The notes beneath the pieces were generated by a model that had not been told where the DNA came from, did not search any database, and saw nothing but the letters and a program-made list of their open reading frames with translations. Positions 46,944-61,900 of a stretch of DNA of 64,000 nt are shown piece after piece. Position 1 is the first letter of the stretch, and each line of letters starts with the position of its first letter. The stretch is from positions 22,701,586 to 22,765,585 of the forward strand of contig NC_134837.1 of assembly GCF_004210375.1 (NCBI RefSeq), in the 5' to 3' direction. This stretch comes from Tachypleus tridentatus (taxonomy: Eukaryota > Arthropoda > Merostomata > Xiphosura > Limulidae). The translations under genes and the position numbers were made by a program.

Positions 46944-49900
46944 CTAAAAAAGTAAAATATAAGAGTCTGAGAAGTTCTTTTTTTGGCCTAAGTTCAAAGA
47001 TTATACCATTATAGTTGATCTCATAACCATAAATTGTGAGTGAAACATGAATCACAGGTTAACACAATTATTAACATATATTATCATTAACATAAATGAT
47101 CTGTTTCAGTTATTAATTTTTTAGGATTATGGTAAAGTCAATATACTGTTAAACAAATTTAAAGTGTGTTATTTTATCTTAATAAGAAAGAAAAGTAATC
47201 TGAGAGCTTGTACAATAACAGGATATACAATTTACAAATTTTAAGCATTCTTTACACAGTTCTACCTAATGAAACCACATTTATACTTCAACTGTTATGT
47301 GTTATCATTTTATTCAACTTTGAAAGATAGGAGAATGAATTAACACATAACTGGTACACTGCTAAAAGTGGTTTAAGAAAATAAACTAGCATGAAGAAGT
47401 TAGGTATGATTTAAGCATGACTAGTACTCTGCTGAGGACATAAGCATGACTAGTACTCTGCTGAGGACAGTTAGGTATGATTTAAGCATGACTAGTACTC
47501 TGCTGAGGATAGTTAGGTATGATTTAAGCATGACTAGTACTCTGCTGAGGACAAGCATGAAGAAGTTAGGTATGATTTAAGCATGACTAGTACTCTGCTG
47601 AGGACAAGCATGAAGAAGTTAGGTATGATTTAAGCATGACTAGTACTCTGCTGAGGACAGTTTAAGACATACTGGTTTGAGGAAGTGGGAGATGACCTAC
47701 CCCCCACAACTAGCATACTTTGATTGATGTTCCAAAGTCAAATCAGGTGGCTCATGGTGGAACAAAACCATATTCAGTGTGCAAGAGGAAGTTGTTTTAC
47801 TTTATAAATTAAACAACCATTTTCTCCAAAACTTTACAAAAACAAATAGTTAAAGCAATTGGTATATATTAAAAGAAATGATCAGAAATATGTTTTTGGT
47901 ATAGATGTAAACCTCCAAAACATACCTCCTCTTACACTTTAGCTAGGATCCCACACTGACAAGGTCCATGAGGGAAATACCCACACAAAAAGCTTCTGTG
48001 TAGAAAACAGGTGTGAAAACCAAGATATAGTATACCACACTAGTAGTGTCTGCACTACAGGTATGCTCTTCATCCAGATAATGTAAAACATAAAATGTGA
48101 GCAGTAAAGGCCAACTGGCCACAATGTCAAAACCACAACGTTGTGAGAAGAAGCACGTCTATTCCAAAACTAATTTCTCCTACATATAGCAGACATATAC
48201 CAGCCTGTACAATTTCCTCAAGTAACCAATGCAACTGAGCTGCTGAGGACTTTAAGATGCATCAAACTGGATAAGATGAGACTTGATGAAGTTTCTGTTC
48301 CTCTAATAATAATCCAGAGTAAATCACACAAACCAACTGATGAATCCAAACTGTCAAAGTGACAGGGGATAAGTCACATGATATAACATAATTCTTATGT
48401 ATAAACAATCGGTGATGTGAGCCCTGAAACACTTCAAAGGATGTCCTTTCATATAATATCAGACAGCCTGAACAGGGCATAAAATACAATCTAGATCTGA
48501 GTGGTTTTATAAATGTGAAATGGAGAGTAGATGAATAGGAAAAAAAGCATCATCTCTTTCCTTAACTGCTGAAGTTTAGGAAAGAAAAAAACCTGTTTGG
48601 GTATAACACAAGTGGAATGGTAAGGAGTCAATGCCCAATGACCAATAACATAAGAAAACAAGTCTTAAGTGAAAAATGATATAGTGAACATAACCTCAAA
48701 AGTTCAAAAGGTGGACAAGATAAAGCATGAAGACTCACTCTGATATTCCAACTAGAAGCCTAGAAAGAATGACAAGAATAGATGACCAGAAAATATTTCA
48801 AAAGTAATGACAAACTGGGGACTCAAACATTTTTCTTTTCTTAGAAAAACTAAAGGAAGCCAATAAAGCAGCCTTTTACAGGGCAACAGATAAAAGCACT
48901 AAACTTTTGTCAAATAACCATGTAAAAAATTGAAAGAAATACGGTACAGTGAGATGACAGGGGTTAAAACCATGTCTGAGAGGCCACTGATGATAAGTAA
49001 ACCATTTTCATGGATAAACTTCTAAAGAACACCATTATATGGATCACGTTAATAAGAATACCACCTGAAAAGTCAATCCCTGATGTTGTGCAACATACCA
49101 CTAAAAGCAAGGTGTGAAATCCTGAATAAAAAATGTTTGACTGAGACTGACATAAGAGAGATGGCCAGATAGGAAGGAAAAAGGTTAACACTCCTGCTGA
49201 TACTGGAGGAGAGGAAAACAAAGTTGACTCAGCCAACGCGTTGTGTCACTAGATTAACTCAAAGGGACATGGATCAAATCAGTGCAAGAACGTTGGATAA
49301 CAGACAAACTAGAGGAATGTGTAAAGATGAAGACTCCTCCATTCCTGACTGAAAGCATCTAAATCCAAGCCAGAGAATGAGGTACAGGAAACCTGAAGGA
49401 TGGCAGCTGAGTATTCTGTTGTGTGACAAAGCACTGATTTGAGATGAGAGCATATCTAATGAAAAACTTTAGGATGAAACCTTCATTTCATGGGAAGAGC
49501 TCTGTTGGGATGAGATAACTGGTTGGCCACTAAATTAATTTCTTCTGGAACATGACAGTAAGATAATGATCTGATGTTTCTGTGCCCAAAACAAAAGATC
49601 CAATGTTCAAAAGCAGAGAGATCAGAAGTGAGTGCTATTTTGCTTTGAAATGTATGAAATGACTGTGGAATTGTCCAAATGAAACATTACCATCTTCCCC
49701 TGTAACAATTCCAGACTGTAGGTTACAGATCATTGAAAACTCTCTCATCAGTCTGTTATAAATTCTATCCATTCAATGATCTGTAACCTACAGTCAGGAA
49801 TTGTCCAAATGAAACATTACCATCTTCCCTGTAACAATTCCAGACTGTAGGTTACAGATCATTCAATGGATAGAATTTCTAACAGACTGATGTGAAGAGA

Positions 49901-52900
49901 AGTTTTCTCTTTTATCTAAATGGCTTTGAATATCATATTTTTTATACAACTATCCCAGCCCCGGAGAAAAGCATCTGTGTAAAGGTGTAGCTCTAGACCT
50001 GGGGGCTGTATAAGGACACCAATTATTGTATTGTTTATCTTCAACCACCTGACAAAATATTTTACACTGGAAGCTGATAGGACCTCACACAATCCAGCAC
50101 ATCTGTATAAATGTTTCACTAGTCATGTAATGACCAATGAAAGGCCTGCACATGAGCTTATCCTAAATATTCCAAGGATGCATATTATCCTAAAAAGAGA
50201 TAGAGGAGACAACTGTATCTGAAGAACTATCTGTTCCAAGGCTTGATGACATAAAGAAATTTGGGCCCAATTTGTCTGGGATTCAAAAACACCCTTAGAT
50301 GGAGAAGGTACTATGGGGGAGTAAGTACAGACTTATCCTTTTTTATAATAATCCCAGCTTTTACAGCTTCTAATAACAGAGTTTCCATGTGAAGGTTTGT
50401 CGAGTGGCATGAAGGAGCAAAAAGAAGCCAGTTGTTCATTTAATGGTGAGCATGAATGTTCAATGAGTGAAGATGACACAAAAAGTATCTAATTATTTGG
50501 CAAAAAATGTATGGAATTGACATGAGGATAACTGGAACAGTACAGAACTGAAAAATCTGGTTGTTGTGCATGAAATGGAGATAAGGTCAATGAGACTCCA
50601 AGACTGGTACAAGAAGGTAGACATTGATGACATCAATAGACAATCAAAGGGACCTAAACAACTCCACTGTAAACCAAGGAGGATGGGGGAAGTGAATGAG
50701 ATGGGAAAGATCAATGACAAGTCACTAATCACTGTATTTTTCAGTACAACAAACAGCTGGTAATAAAAACCCTCAAAACAGGAGTTAACTTGCTTTATAG
50801 TAGTCTATCTGGATCAGACCTAGGATACAGATAGGAAAAGAGGTTGATGAAAAGCAGCTATCTTCCACAAACTGCCAAAGTGTCGAGAAGGAGAGATCAA
50901 TCCAGATAAAGGAAAACACATGTGGAGTAATATAAGTTATGAGGAATGTCAATGGCAAATAAACCTGACCAATGACATCCACAGGCCAATAAGGAAAGGA
51001 AATAAGTCTTAAGAGATAAGTGAAAACTTAATATGAGGAGAAAGATTCAAACAGAGGCACAGTATAACAATGAATAATCACATTGCCAGAAGCACTGCGT
51101 GCCAAGAAGGATGATGAGTCCAGAAAGAATGCAACAATAGTGAGAGGGTAGGAGAGATATAAACTTTATGGTATTGGAAAAAAACAAAAAGTATGGGATA
51201 AAACAGCCTGATAACCTGCAACTAAAGAGGCCAAAGATCCTTAATCAAAAAGCTAAGTGAGATAATCCATAATAAGAGGAACAGTGGGTTGAGCAGGAGA
51301 AAACCATCCACCCAAAGACCAACAGAGAAAAATGTTCCATTTACATTGATAGACATCCACAGAGGAAGGGCAAATAGAACAAGCTAAAAATAAGTGACTT
51401 GCAAGGACAATTCAAATCTTCTTGTCAAGGACCAGATAAAAACCAGCCATGATGACAGGGATATGAAGGGCTGGATGAATACCACAGCTGTGCTGGACAG
51501 TAAGGAACAATTAGAAAGACTTGCCATAAAGTGGTTGGGATGATCAAAACCATTCTGGAAAGAAGATGGATGGAAGGATACACACAGAGGTATTTGTTGA
51601 CCCAAGCCTAACTGAATGCATCAAAAGCCAGTGCAAGTGGATATGGAACCAAAGACCAAAATAGAGGTAACATGGTATTTAGGGATGTGACAAACATTCA
51701 GTTGAGGAATACCTCACTGAAAGCATATCCACTAGAAAATGAGAGAATTGAGAGACCATCCTGTCAGATTAACTTTGTAGAGACAGGAAAGAAGATTTGC
51801 TTCCAGATTAAATGCATCTTGGACAGGACATATAAAGAGATGAATACTAAGCATGTGGACCCCAAATAAAGAAGATTCAAGGTTTGAACACAAAGGGAAT
51901 GAGAATGGGTACCACCTTGGTGATTGATATAATTCACCATCATAGAAGTGTTGGGAATTATATGACCAGAAGATTCCCAGTAAGACAAGAAAAAGATCAA
52001 AGTGTGGTGTGCTACAGTCAAAAGCCCCAGGATATTGATATGGTAAGAGCCCTGTCCAGTTACCAATACAGATCATCGACAAGGTAAAAAGGAAGGGAAA
52101 TAGGAGCCTCTAATAGATCCCTCACAAGGCTCTACTTGTTGTGTAGAATCCAATGAAGAGACCTTGTACATGCTTGACTCAAGGGGATAACGGCTAACAT
52201 AAAAGATCACATCCCCCAAAGTGATAAAATTTCACAAGCAGTAATAGATGTAGTAGTAAGGACATGGAGAACTGAAAGCTCCATCGAATAGAGTTGAAGA
52301 AAAGAAGGTTGGGCAAAACTGAGATCAGAGATGATAAGACTCTCAGGTGGGCAAGATATTGGGTGGGAAAAATGAACAACTTTGCTTACTTGATTAACCA
52401 ACCCACACAAATTGCTTCTGAAAGCAGCAGATGAGTGAGTGTGATGGATGGACTCCTATTTGGAATGTACTAACAGAAGCGGTTGCCCATGTAATGGTGT
52501 ATGAGCAACCTCTGAGCATGCACATGTTAGGCAAAGGCTTTGACCACTTAACAAACAAAATATGAGGCTGAAGAAAGTCTTGATGGGCAGGGTACAAATT
52601 TGAAAATTATGCTGTGAGGAACACTGAAGACAGCACCTCAACAAATGAGATACTGGAATGCTGAGATAAGAATTCATGATATTTACCTTGGTAATCCACA
52701 TACCTGGAGAAAATGCTCACCTGAGGATGGGATAAGACTGCATGGTAAATTGGGAAGAAACCAATAATTGCTTCAAGCAGGACAAATCGATTTCTGGCTA
52801 ACAGTCCCCATTTTTCTTGGGTACCACAAGCAGTCTAGAAAAAAAATGTAGAGAAGAATAAGTTACATGCTTAGAAGAGAAGATTTTCTACAACATAGGG

Positions 52901-55900
52901 CAGACCTAGACTGATGGTAGGATCCTGAACCAATGGATAGAATGTAAGTGCCCAAGACAATAGAGGATGGGAAAGGAAGTGGAAAACAAGTCCCTCGAAT
53001 AATACAGAAGTAACTGACAGATCTGCAGTGAAAACTCATCATAGGGGAATAAAATTGGTTAAGTGGTTCTCCAATGGACCAGAACCCATCAGGTAGTTAC
53101 TGGTACTGTTAGAGACATGTCCATCTGCATTGAATAATATGGTGAGAGAAGGAATTGGAGAGTACCAGAATGGGAATCAATAATAGGGACTTATTTAGGC
53201 TCTGAATAAGACAAACAATCGACCAAAGATGAAAAGGTCAACTGCTGTCTCATCCACTGAACATAGAATTCCAAAGTCTCAGAAATATTTCCAAAAATAG
53301 ACAACTGGAGAAAGAGCCAAATGTGATTTCATGAGATAAGTAGATGATATTCAAAATTGGGATAACGTAGCATTCCTGCCCAGAAAATCCTAATAAAAGC
53401 AAAACAAGGTAATAATGGAGAAGTTATCCCCCTGAAAAACCCTCAGGATCCTTGTGTAACACCTCGGAAAGGAGGTAGGTAGTAGACAAGTACCATAGGA
53501 GAGTCAGAAGGGTAAGACAAAGGTAGGAAAACTGGGCATGGAATAAATGAGCAGGATAATTAAGGTCTGCTCCTCACATGGTCAAAGTCAATTCCAGCTT
53601 CTGAGAATCAGCAAATGGAAATTCAGCCTGATGGCAGGTTAAAATAAACTGATCCAAAGCTCGAGGAGGGTGATGCATGCTAGCACTCTTGATCATCTGA
53701 GAGACAAACCTTTCTGCATGAACCTTAGAATCCAAGGGGAGACACAAACTAATAAGAGGAGGGGGTATCAAGTAACAAAGAAGGAAAGGGATTATAAGAA
53801 ATCAGGAAACAGATAAATTAGAATGTACCCAAGAAGTCATGTTTGAAAAAAAACTGTATTAGGCTCAGTCGATTCTGCAGTATAGGAATAGGATGACATG
53901 GTAAAATTAGGTGGAAGAAAAAGGATGTCAAATTCCTCACTGACCTAAATATGTTTGGTACGTTCAGGAGGAATATGGCCAACATCAGGAAATCCAGCTT
54001 GATTCATATAACAATCAATTTCATGGCAGACAAGAATCAATATTCCATAGCCAAGTTACTCCCGTCTGCAGCATGTGTAAGTGTGCTAATACAAGGTATT
54101 ACTTCTAAAGTAGTAACTTGAATTTTAAAATTTGTTGTTAATGATGAATGATCAAACACAACAGTGTTAGAATAAAAAATGTTGAAGTTTGTAGAGTTTT
54201 ATATAGTTGAAAAGTACATAATTCAAGAGCACAATAGAAATACCTTGGTATGAACAGTGCCAAACACAATGTCATAGTTCACAAGAGGGAGTCACATACA
54301 TCATGAGGGTGTGTGGCACTCTTATTGATGGAGGGTTTCCACATGATGATTTATATGTGAGATGCAATAGGACTACATTGATCATAGGGTACACAAGAGC
54401 TCAAGTCTTGTGGCATGCAAAAAAATATTTTGTATATATAGGATGGCATTGAAGGAAAATAGCTATTTATATGAGAAGAGGTAGTGCGAAGTGTATTCAG
54501 TAATGGCACGTCTCAAACCTTGAATCCTTAAAACCATAACTTGACATGCTAACTATTAAGCCATGTCACATTAAGTAAATATCAGCATGTTTCAGACAAC
54601 TATAGCAGAAGGATTTGCCAAATGAAATCTTTAAAATTACCATTAATACAGTAATGGACTAATTCTTACTTTCAGTTCTTCTAACTTCTGCTGAAATTCC
54701 AAATTGGTATGCTTAACATTCTCCAGATGTTGACTCAAAACCACTATTTCTTTTTCTCTTGCTATTTAGAAATAAATAAATACTAATTACTCAATAATTT
54801 GAAGTAAGATTTTCATACAATAGTATTTCAAATGATTAGAGACTTTACCACAGATTTGTACAAATTCAAATGTATTTTTTTTTTACTTTACCAATTTTTC
54901 TCCCATCTTCTTTTCCAATTATTTATTGATTAAGAAAAAAACAGTAAAATCACGTATTCAATTGAATAATATTAACTATCTGTTCATGGAATAGAATAAG
55001 ATCATAAAGTTCCATGTAAATTCTACAATCTGGTATTATTAACTGTAGGTGATGACATACAAAACGCTATGACATTTATTTTAACTTTATTAATATAGAG
55101 AAAGACACACATACATAGTTTCGGTTTCGAGAATTTATGTTTTGAGTTTTGCATGATGGGGAGAGTTTAACAAACTAGTCTTGCCATAATGATAGGTTAA
55201 TATTAAAATGAAAGTTTAATTGAAATTTATAATTTCAAACTGCAACACTTTTATGGTTAAGAACTCTTACAAATTCTAAACATTTAAAGAAATTTAGATT
55301 TCAACAACTTGATAATTCATAATGAAACTACTGTTCTTTATAATAAGCTTATGTATGCCATATTAATTTTCTGTCATACAACCATAATTTAGTCAGTTTT
55401 TTTTTAGATCAAACATACTTATTACTTAGTGTTTGAATTATATCCTTATTGCTGCCACTCATGGGCACCCAGAGGGGGAATTTGTGATATTTTTTTATTG
55501 AGTTTTATGCAATAATAGTATTAAACAAGACATTATAATAAATTTGAAATTTCTACTTCATCCATATCCATTAGTGATGGACATGTGTTATTAAAGGTTC
55601 TTAACTATATACTAAATCTAGTACATATTTTGTTTTGCAATTTTCTTTAACTATTCATCCTTACCTTGTATTTCAAATTCATTGTTCATATATGTATGGA
55701 TGAAAGTGTGTAATTTTAAACAATACATAATGCCTTAAGAGGTATTGAAGTAAAAATTAAATGAAGCAAAACATATGAAGGTTCCTTAATACTTACCATG
55801 GGTAACATTCATGAAATCTATAATAGCTTGATTTACATTGCTGACCCAATTTTTATGTAGTGATATATCTGCTGTCTTGCCTGATGATGAACATCCATTG

Positions 55901-58900
55901 TAAGAATCATCACTGAATCCTTCTCCAACTGATTGACAGTCACCATTCTCAACTCCCTGTAATCTAGGTGCTAGCTCTCGGTGTATCTCTCCTTGATAAA
56001 GAACATTAGGAACTTCATTACAAAAAACAACAATAACACGTATTTTGAAAAATATTTAGCTTTCATTTGATATATCATGATAATAACTAGTGAATTATTT
56101 TATTTATAAAATAATCTAAATAGAATTTTGTGGTATCACATCATTTTGAGACCTCAATGGTAAAAAACCTGTTCTAAGATTTTTTAGGCTATTTGAAATA
56201 TTTTTATTACATAATTATACTCAAGAATAAAATGTCCTAAGTTATTATTAGGAATATTTCAAGAAAATGAAATCAGTGAAGTATTATGGAAAAAACCAAA
56301 AACAACAACAATGAATTTTGAACCTATTCATGACCAGAAATTGAAAGAGAATTGACAAACAAAAATACTTCTTATGCTGTCATAGTTTCTGGGCATCACT
56401 TCACTGCTATGTTCAAGAGTAGCCACAGGAAAATTTGAGACAGATCTGAGGATGGGCTTAACACTTTAAAACTGTGCAATAATGTCAGATAAGGTAAAAA
56501 AAAAAAAAAGAGGTAAAATATAAAAATGTGAGTGTTCCCTTCCTGGTTGAAGCTATGATACATCACATAAAAAAATGGGTATTCTGTCTTTTTTGTCTCA
56601 AATGCTATGCAAGGACATGCATATGGACAGTGGAAATGTACCTGCCAATGCATCAACACAGTATCCTTCTCTCAGGAAGTACTGGTGCAGAAAGTGGAAT
56701 TTAGTCAAGGACAATCAAACGGAATCCATTCATACATAGAACCTTGCATTATAAAGGAATGATCATGATTTTGTTTTTTCAGTTGAATTATACCTCTACC
56801 CATTACATCCCTGCAACTGTATAAAAGGTCATGGGCATTATAGTTACACCTGGGACACCATGTACATAATAAGAATGGTTACAAATTCATTGTGTACATT
56901 TTTTAATTTAACACTGTAACCTTGCTCTTTTGGATAGCATGAAATTTATATTCCTCATTTTATTTTAATTTTTCTCTTACAATTTTATGTAGTGTTTAGT
57001 TCTTTGTTTTGATAATTTGCATTTATCATTGGCTATATATTGTTTTCTATATTCTATTCATAACAGACAAAATTTTGAAATTACGAGACTTGAGACCTAC
57101 TCACTTCCCACACCAAGTCACGTGTCACCAGACAGATTACCCTCCATCTGCCTGCCTCCTAAAATACTTTTAGAGACTAACTGACTCAATTTTCTAATTT
57201 ATAATAATTATTTCGAAAATTTGTTAATTAAGAAATGTTCACTTTTTTAAACTGAAAGAAAGAAATAATTGTTGTTTTTTACATCATCATTTCTTCTCCT
57301 TTTATTTTCAATTGTTCCAGTCACCTTGACCCTTGAACACCAATAAAACACTAAAAACTGTGAACTGCATTAATGATATTTACTCTTTTACTGTACAAAC
57401 AGGTCTCAGACAACAATATTCAGTACACCTGACAGAAATATCTTAATATTATAAATACGTTGGTTTACTATTGCCTGATACTGTGCTCTGATATTACCTG
57501 CATAGATAAGAATGAATTCATGTAGAACATCAGTACAAATATGTGTGTGGCCTCATACATACATAAAAAATAAATTAAAACAACTACAAAACTGTCCAAT
57601 AACTTTCATATGGTAGCCATTGCACCTTAAGCTAAACCCCTACTGTATGTATCTCAACAGATATCTTTTACTACACTGCCATCTATAGGTCAATAATCTC
57701 AATACACTATGTTATGAAATAAATAATCACAGGCAGAACTTTGCCAAACCAAGACCTTCATCTTTAATTCACACAAGATGGTCAATATTCATGCTGCCTA
57801 CTGCACAATAAGTAAATTATTCAACAAAAAATACACTTACTACTTTCGAGATCTACATAAACTAGTACCTTAACTATCAATATAATGTGCTGCCATCTGT
57901 AGGTCAATGAATCCACTACAATAACCATCAGAGAAAAACAGGGATCTGATACTTAAATATTTAGACTTGTATGTAAATGTTACTTCATGTTTTGCACCTT
58001 CTCACCCTCAAAAACGTAAGGGCAATTAGATGCACAATACATCATCATCTCATTCTTCAGGTGTTTTAGTTTCAGTCAGTGCCATACAGATTAGCAAACC
58101 TTGCAAGAATGTACTTCACTATCTGCTTCAACAAACTACCAGACTGTGAGTGATATGGCAAATAGTGCATTTTCACCAAACCTAACATTTTATATAGTTT
58201 GGCTATTGAAATTAGTTCCTTCACCCAAGTGGAATTCTCATGGCGCTCTGAACCGTGCTATCCACCGTTTGATAAGAGAGCAGCAATGGACTAAGTAACT
58301 TTCTCGATATGGGTTTTGTCATCTTGAACGTTCTTGTAAGCACCAGGTAACCATAAAGTATTCGTGCTATAAATTTTAATGTGGTATACATATTCATGAA
58401 ACTTTACAAAATTTTAGTAAACATTACAAGTCATCTGTATTGCAAGAAATTAATTTTTTTTATTAAGAATTTGTACTAAAACATTGCCTGTGATTATATT
58501 GAAACAGAGTATTAACTATTCCAGTGCAAGTTAACAATACTCCTTTTTATTTAACAGTTTTCAAATTTTACTTGCATAATGTATAAAACCTCCTAAATAA
58601 ATATTATATGTTTTTATTTTTGAGTAAAAAGTTGTATATTTTATTATTTTCCCTTCCTAATTCTATACAAGCTCAGTTCATTTGATTGACTTTGTTACCA
58701 CTATAAAAAAAATTAAGAAATAAATCTAAGTTACTTTTTTCTTTCTATAATGACTGCAGGTTGTAACAGAAACTACACTTGCTTATTCTAATAATGTAAG
58801 GTTCATAACAGTCTACATCCATTTCTATTTATTGTTTTATAGTTATCTCAACTGTGTGTACTAATTCTACAATACAAGCTGTAAATCACTCAACAAACAC

Positions 58901-61900
58901 ATGGTTCAAGTTACTGTGCTGAATGACATAATGCAGGAGCAACTCACATGCAAACATCATAAAGATATTTTAAAATTGTTTCACATCATATCATCTAATT
59001 CACCTTATTAAGCTACTAAATTTTATATTTTAGTTACTTTTACAACAATAAATCAAACTAGTACAAACAAAATAAAAAATTTAGTATTTACAGTCTACCA
59101 AGGAAACTTAAGCCTACTATTTATGTAATGATGGTAGTAGTTTGTTTGTTTTGAATTTCGTGTAAAGCTACACGAGGGCTATCTGCACTAGCCATTCCTA
59201 CGTCAGCACTGTAAGACTAGAGAAAAGACAGCTTGTCATCACCACCCACTGTCAACTCTTGGGCTATTCTTTTACCAACGAATAGTGGAATTGACTGTAA
59301 CATTATAACACTCCTATGGCTGAAAGGGCAAGCATGTTTGGTGTGATGGATATTTGAACCCGTGACTCTCGGATTACAAGTTGAGTGCCTTAACCACCTT
59401 AGATATGACAAGTGGGATTTACTTTCTATTTCATATCTTCATAAACAAAGAGTATGCCTTAGTAATACCTATACTATAATGAGCAATTTACATTACATTC
59501 AAGATATCAGAGAGGGTAATGAAAAATATAAAGTATGGACAAGGACGAGTGAATGAACAATAATGTATTTAAATGTTTGTTATTAAGTTCAAAGCTGTCT
59601 GTGCTTTTCCCACTATGGGTATCACAACCAAGTTTATGGTGTCGTAGATCTGCAGACATATCATGGTGTCACTGGGGAACCAGCTTATGAAGTGAGGAAA
59701 ATTTATTGCTTTCAGAAATTATTGAAAGAGAACAAGTATCAAAACAAAATAAGTCACAGTTAAAAGGTCTATTACTTTATACATACAGATTTTATACAGG
59801 TAGATAACTAGATATGTTTATCTAGTTACAGAAAATTGTAATGTGATATAGATCTGAATACCTGTAATAGCTTGGAGATGTTGTCTCCCATAAAGATGTT
59901 CTTTTATTGTGCAGTGACACAAAAAACTGATCACAGACTTTACAATACAGTTCATTGGTATCTTCTTCCTGCAACAAACAAGCACAAAAATTATTGCTGG
60001 GAATATGCCAAAATATAAGTACATTGTAAGTACAAATAAAGTAATGCATACATTCAGTTAATCATTTGACAAAAATTTGAAAGCCCACATGTTAATCCAT
60101 CCAAAAACACTTTAATAAAAAATAAATAGTCAAAATTCTGCTGCAGCTCAAACAAGTGTTATCTCATAAACACAGCAAAAGAAAGCAATCAGATGTTATT
60201 CATATTGCATTATCTTATTTATGTGCTGCTAAACAGAGTTTGTATTTAGCTTAACTCCTGATCCACAACATAAATAGTGTAACTCAGTAATGATTCTTAC
60301 ATGAATTAGGAGTAAAGTAAATTCAGTTAAAGCACAACTATTTTTTTTTTCACTTAATGACTCGTGGATGGATTTCATGTTTGTTTGTGAGTTACGTCAA
60401 TCCAAATCACTTATACCTCTAAATGGAAGCAGCTCAAAGGGAAGTAATTTGCATGTGAAAATATGGTTAATGTTTCATGGATTTGAAAGTTTGTTATTGT
60501 GAAGAGTGACAATGTGTAAGGAGCAGAAAGCAACAATGACACCATATTAAACTCTGAGCTGAGGTATGCAAAATGAATTTTAGCAATGTTCTCTGCATGA
60601 AGAGGAGGAGGATTCTTTATTTTTATTAATAAATGTTCTTACTTACTGCCCATTGATGTGACATGTTTTCAAAAATAAATATTATTTCTTTACAATTAAA
60701 ACAAAGGTAACTATCTCAGCTATGTATAAACAGAATGAATTTAGTGCCTCATTCCTGATGATGCTAGGATTAGTACATATAATAATTTCCAAGAGAAAAA
60801 TTGGTCAGTCCAACATTAACTACAGCACTTTGCATTCATCATAATTTTTTCAAGTTCTGTTTTTTAAGTGGCATATAAACCAAAATTCAAGCCATTTTAA
60901 AGCAAATGTGACATTCTTAAAATTAATCTTTTTAAAAGTGTGCACATCAAATTTCTTCTTCAGATTCATATCATCAACAAGTGAGAATATTTGCAATATT
61001 TTCTTTTTCTATTGATGAAAAATGATATGGGTACTGAAATTTTCTGGAAAACTTTATGTGGCTTTGGATTTAAAAACAGGCAAAACTTGTGAATTTTGCA
61101 GACATGTTCTAGTGGTGTTTGGCATTCAGAATAAAACAAAACATAAACCATTCTTAATTCTGGAGAAAAATATTATGTATGATGAGTAAACCCTTTAAAG
61201 AGTAAAAAAACAGTAGTTTTGTTTTCTGTTCTTTTGGCTACACCACTGATAAAAGTTTTTCACAAGGAAATCATTTTGTCTGAACTTTATGTTTCCAAAA
61301 ATGATTTAACACACACACATTAAAAAAGGAAATCTTATGAAACCTGTAAAAATGTTTTGTTTCCCAAAGGGTTATTGAAATAAAACTACCCAAATATATT
61401 GATAATTCCAAGCATATCTCAAACAAATATTAAAACAATGCAAATTTGTATTAAAAAATGTAACAAAAATTTGAAAAACAGTAATTCATATAAAATGTAG
61501 TATTGCAAACAGTTCTAAATTATATGGAGTTACTCATACAGCTGGCTCATCTTTAACCTTAATATTTGATGTTATTAAAATTCCTTACAACATTTCTAAA
61601 AGAGTTTGTATAAAAATTCTAAATGGTGAACACATAATAAATATATATTGACCCATTGGACTGTTCCTGCTGAGGTTATTCAAAAGAGTCTTGAAATCTT
61701 TTTTTCCCCATAACTGAACCAACTGCACCATTGACAAGTAACCTTGGGGTGAAATATGAAGTAACACCCTTTCTCTCTTTCAAGATTTAAGTTTGTTTCA
61801 TATAGTAAAATGTGGTATTTTCATTTCCCCTCAGAATAGCCTGCAGGAATCATAAAAACAGATTTTGTCAAATACCATATTCAAATAGTGCTTATATTTC

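Noticed and set aside
48330-48360. Hammerhead ribozyme core (CTGATGA) linked to a Penelope-like element
   Set aside because: No GAAA at the required position and no flanking stems; it lies in the DIRS region.
48262-54000. Plus-strand frames such as 50566-50763, 51672-51869 and 51884-52087
   Set aside because: They are antisense shadows of the DIRS-like elements coded on the minus strand.
58101-58298. Open frame in a less AT-rich patch, plus strand
   Set aside because: No motif, no splice borders and it lies in an intron of the minus-strand gene.
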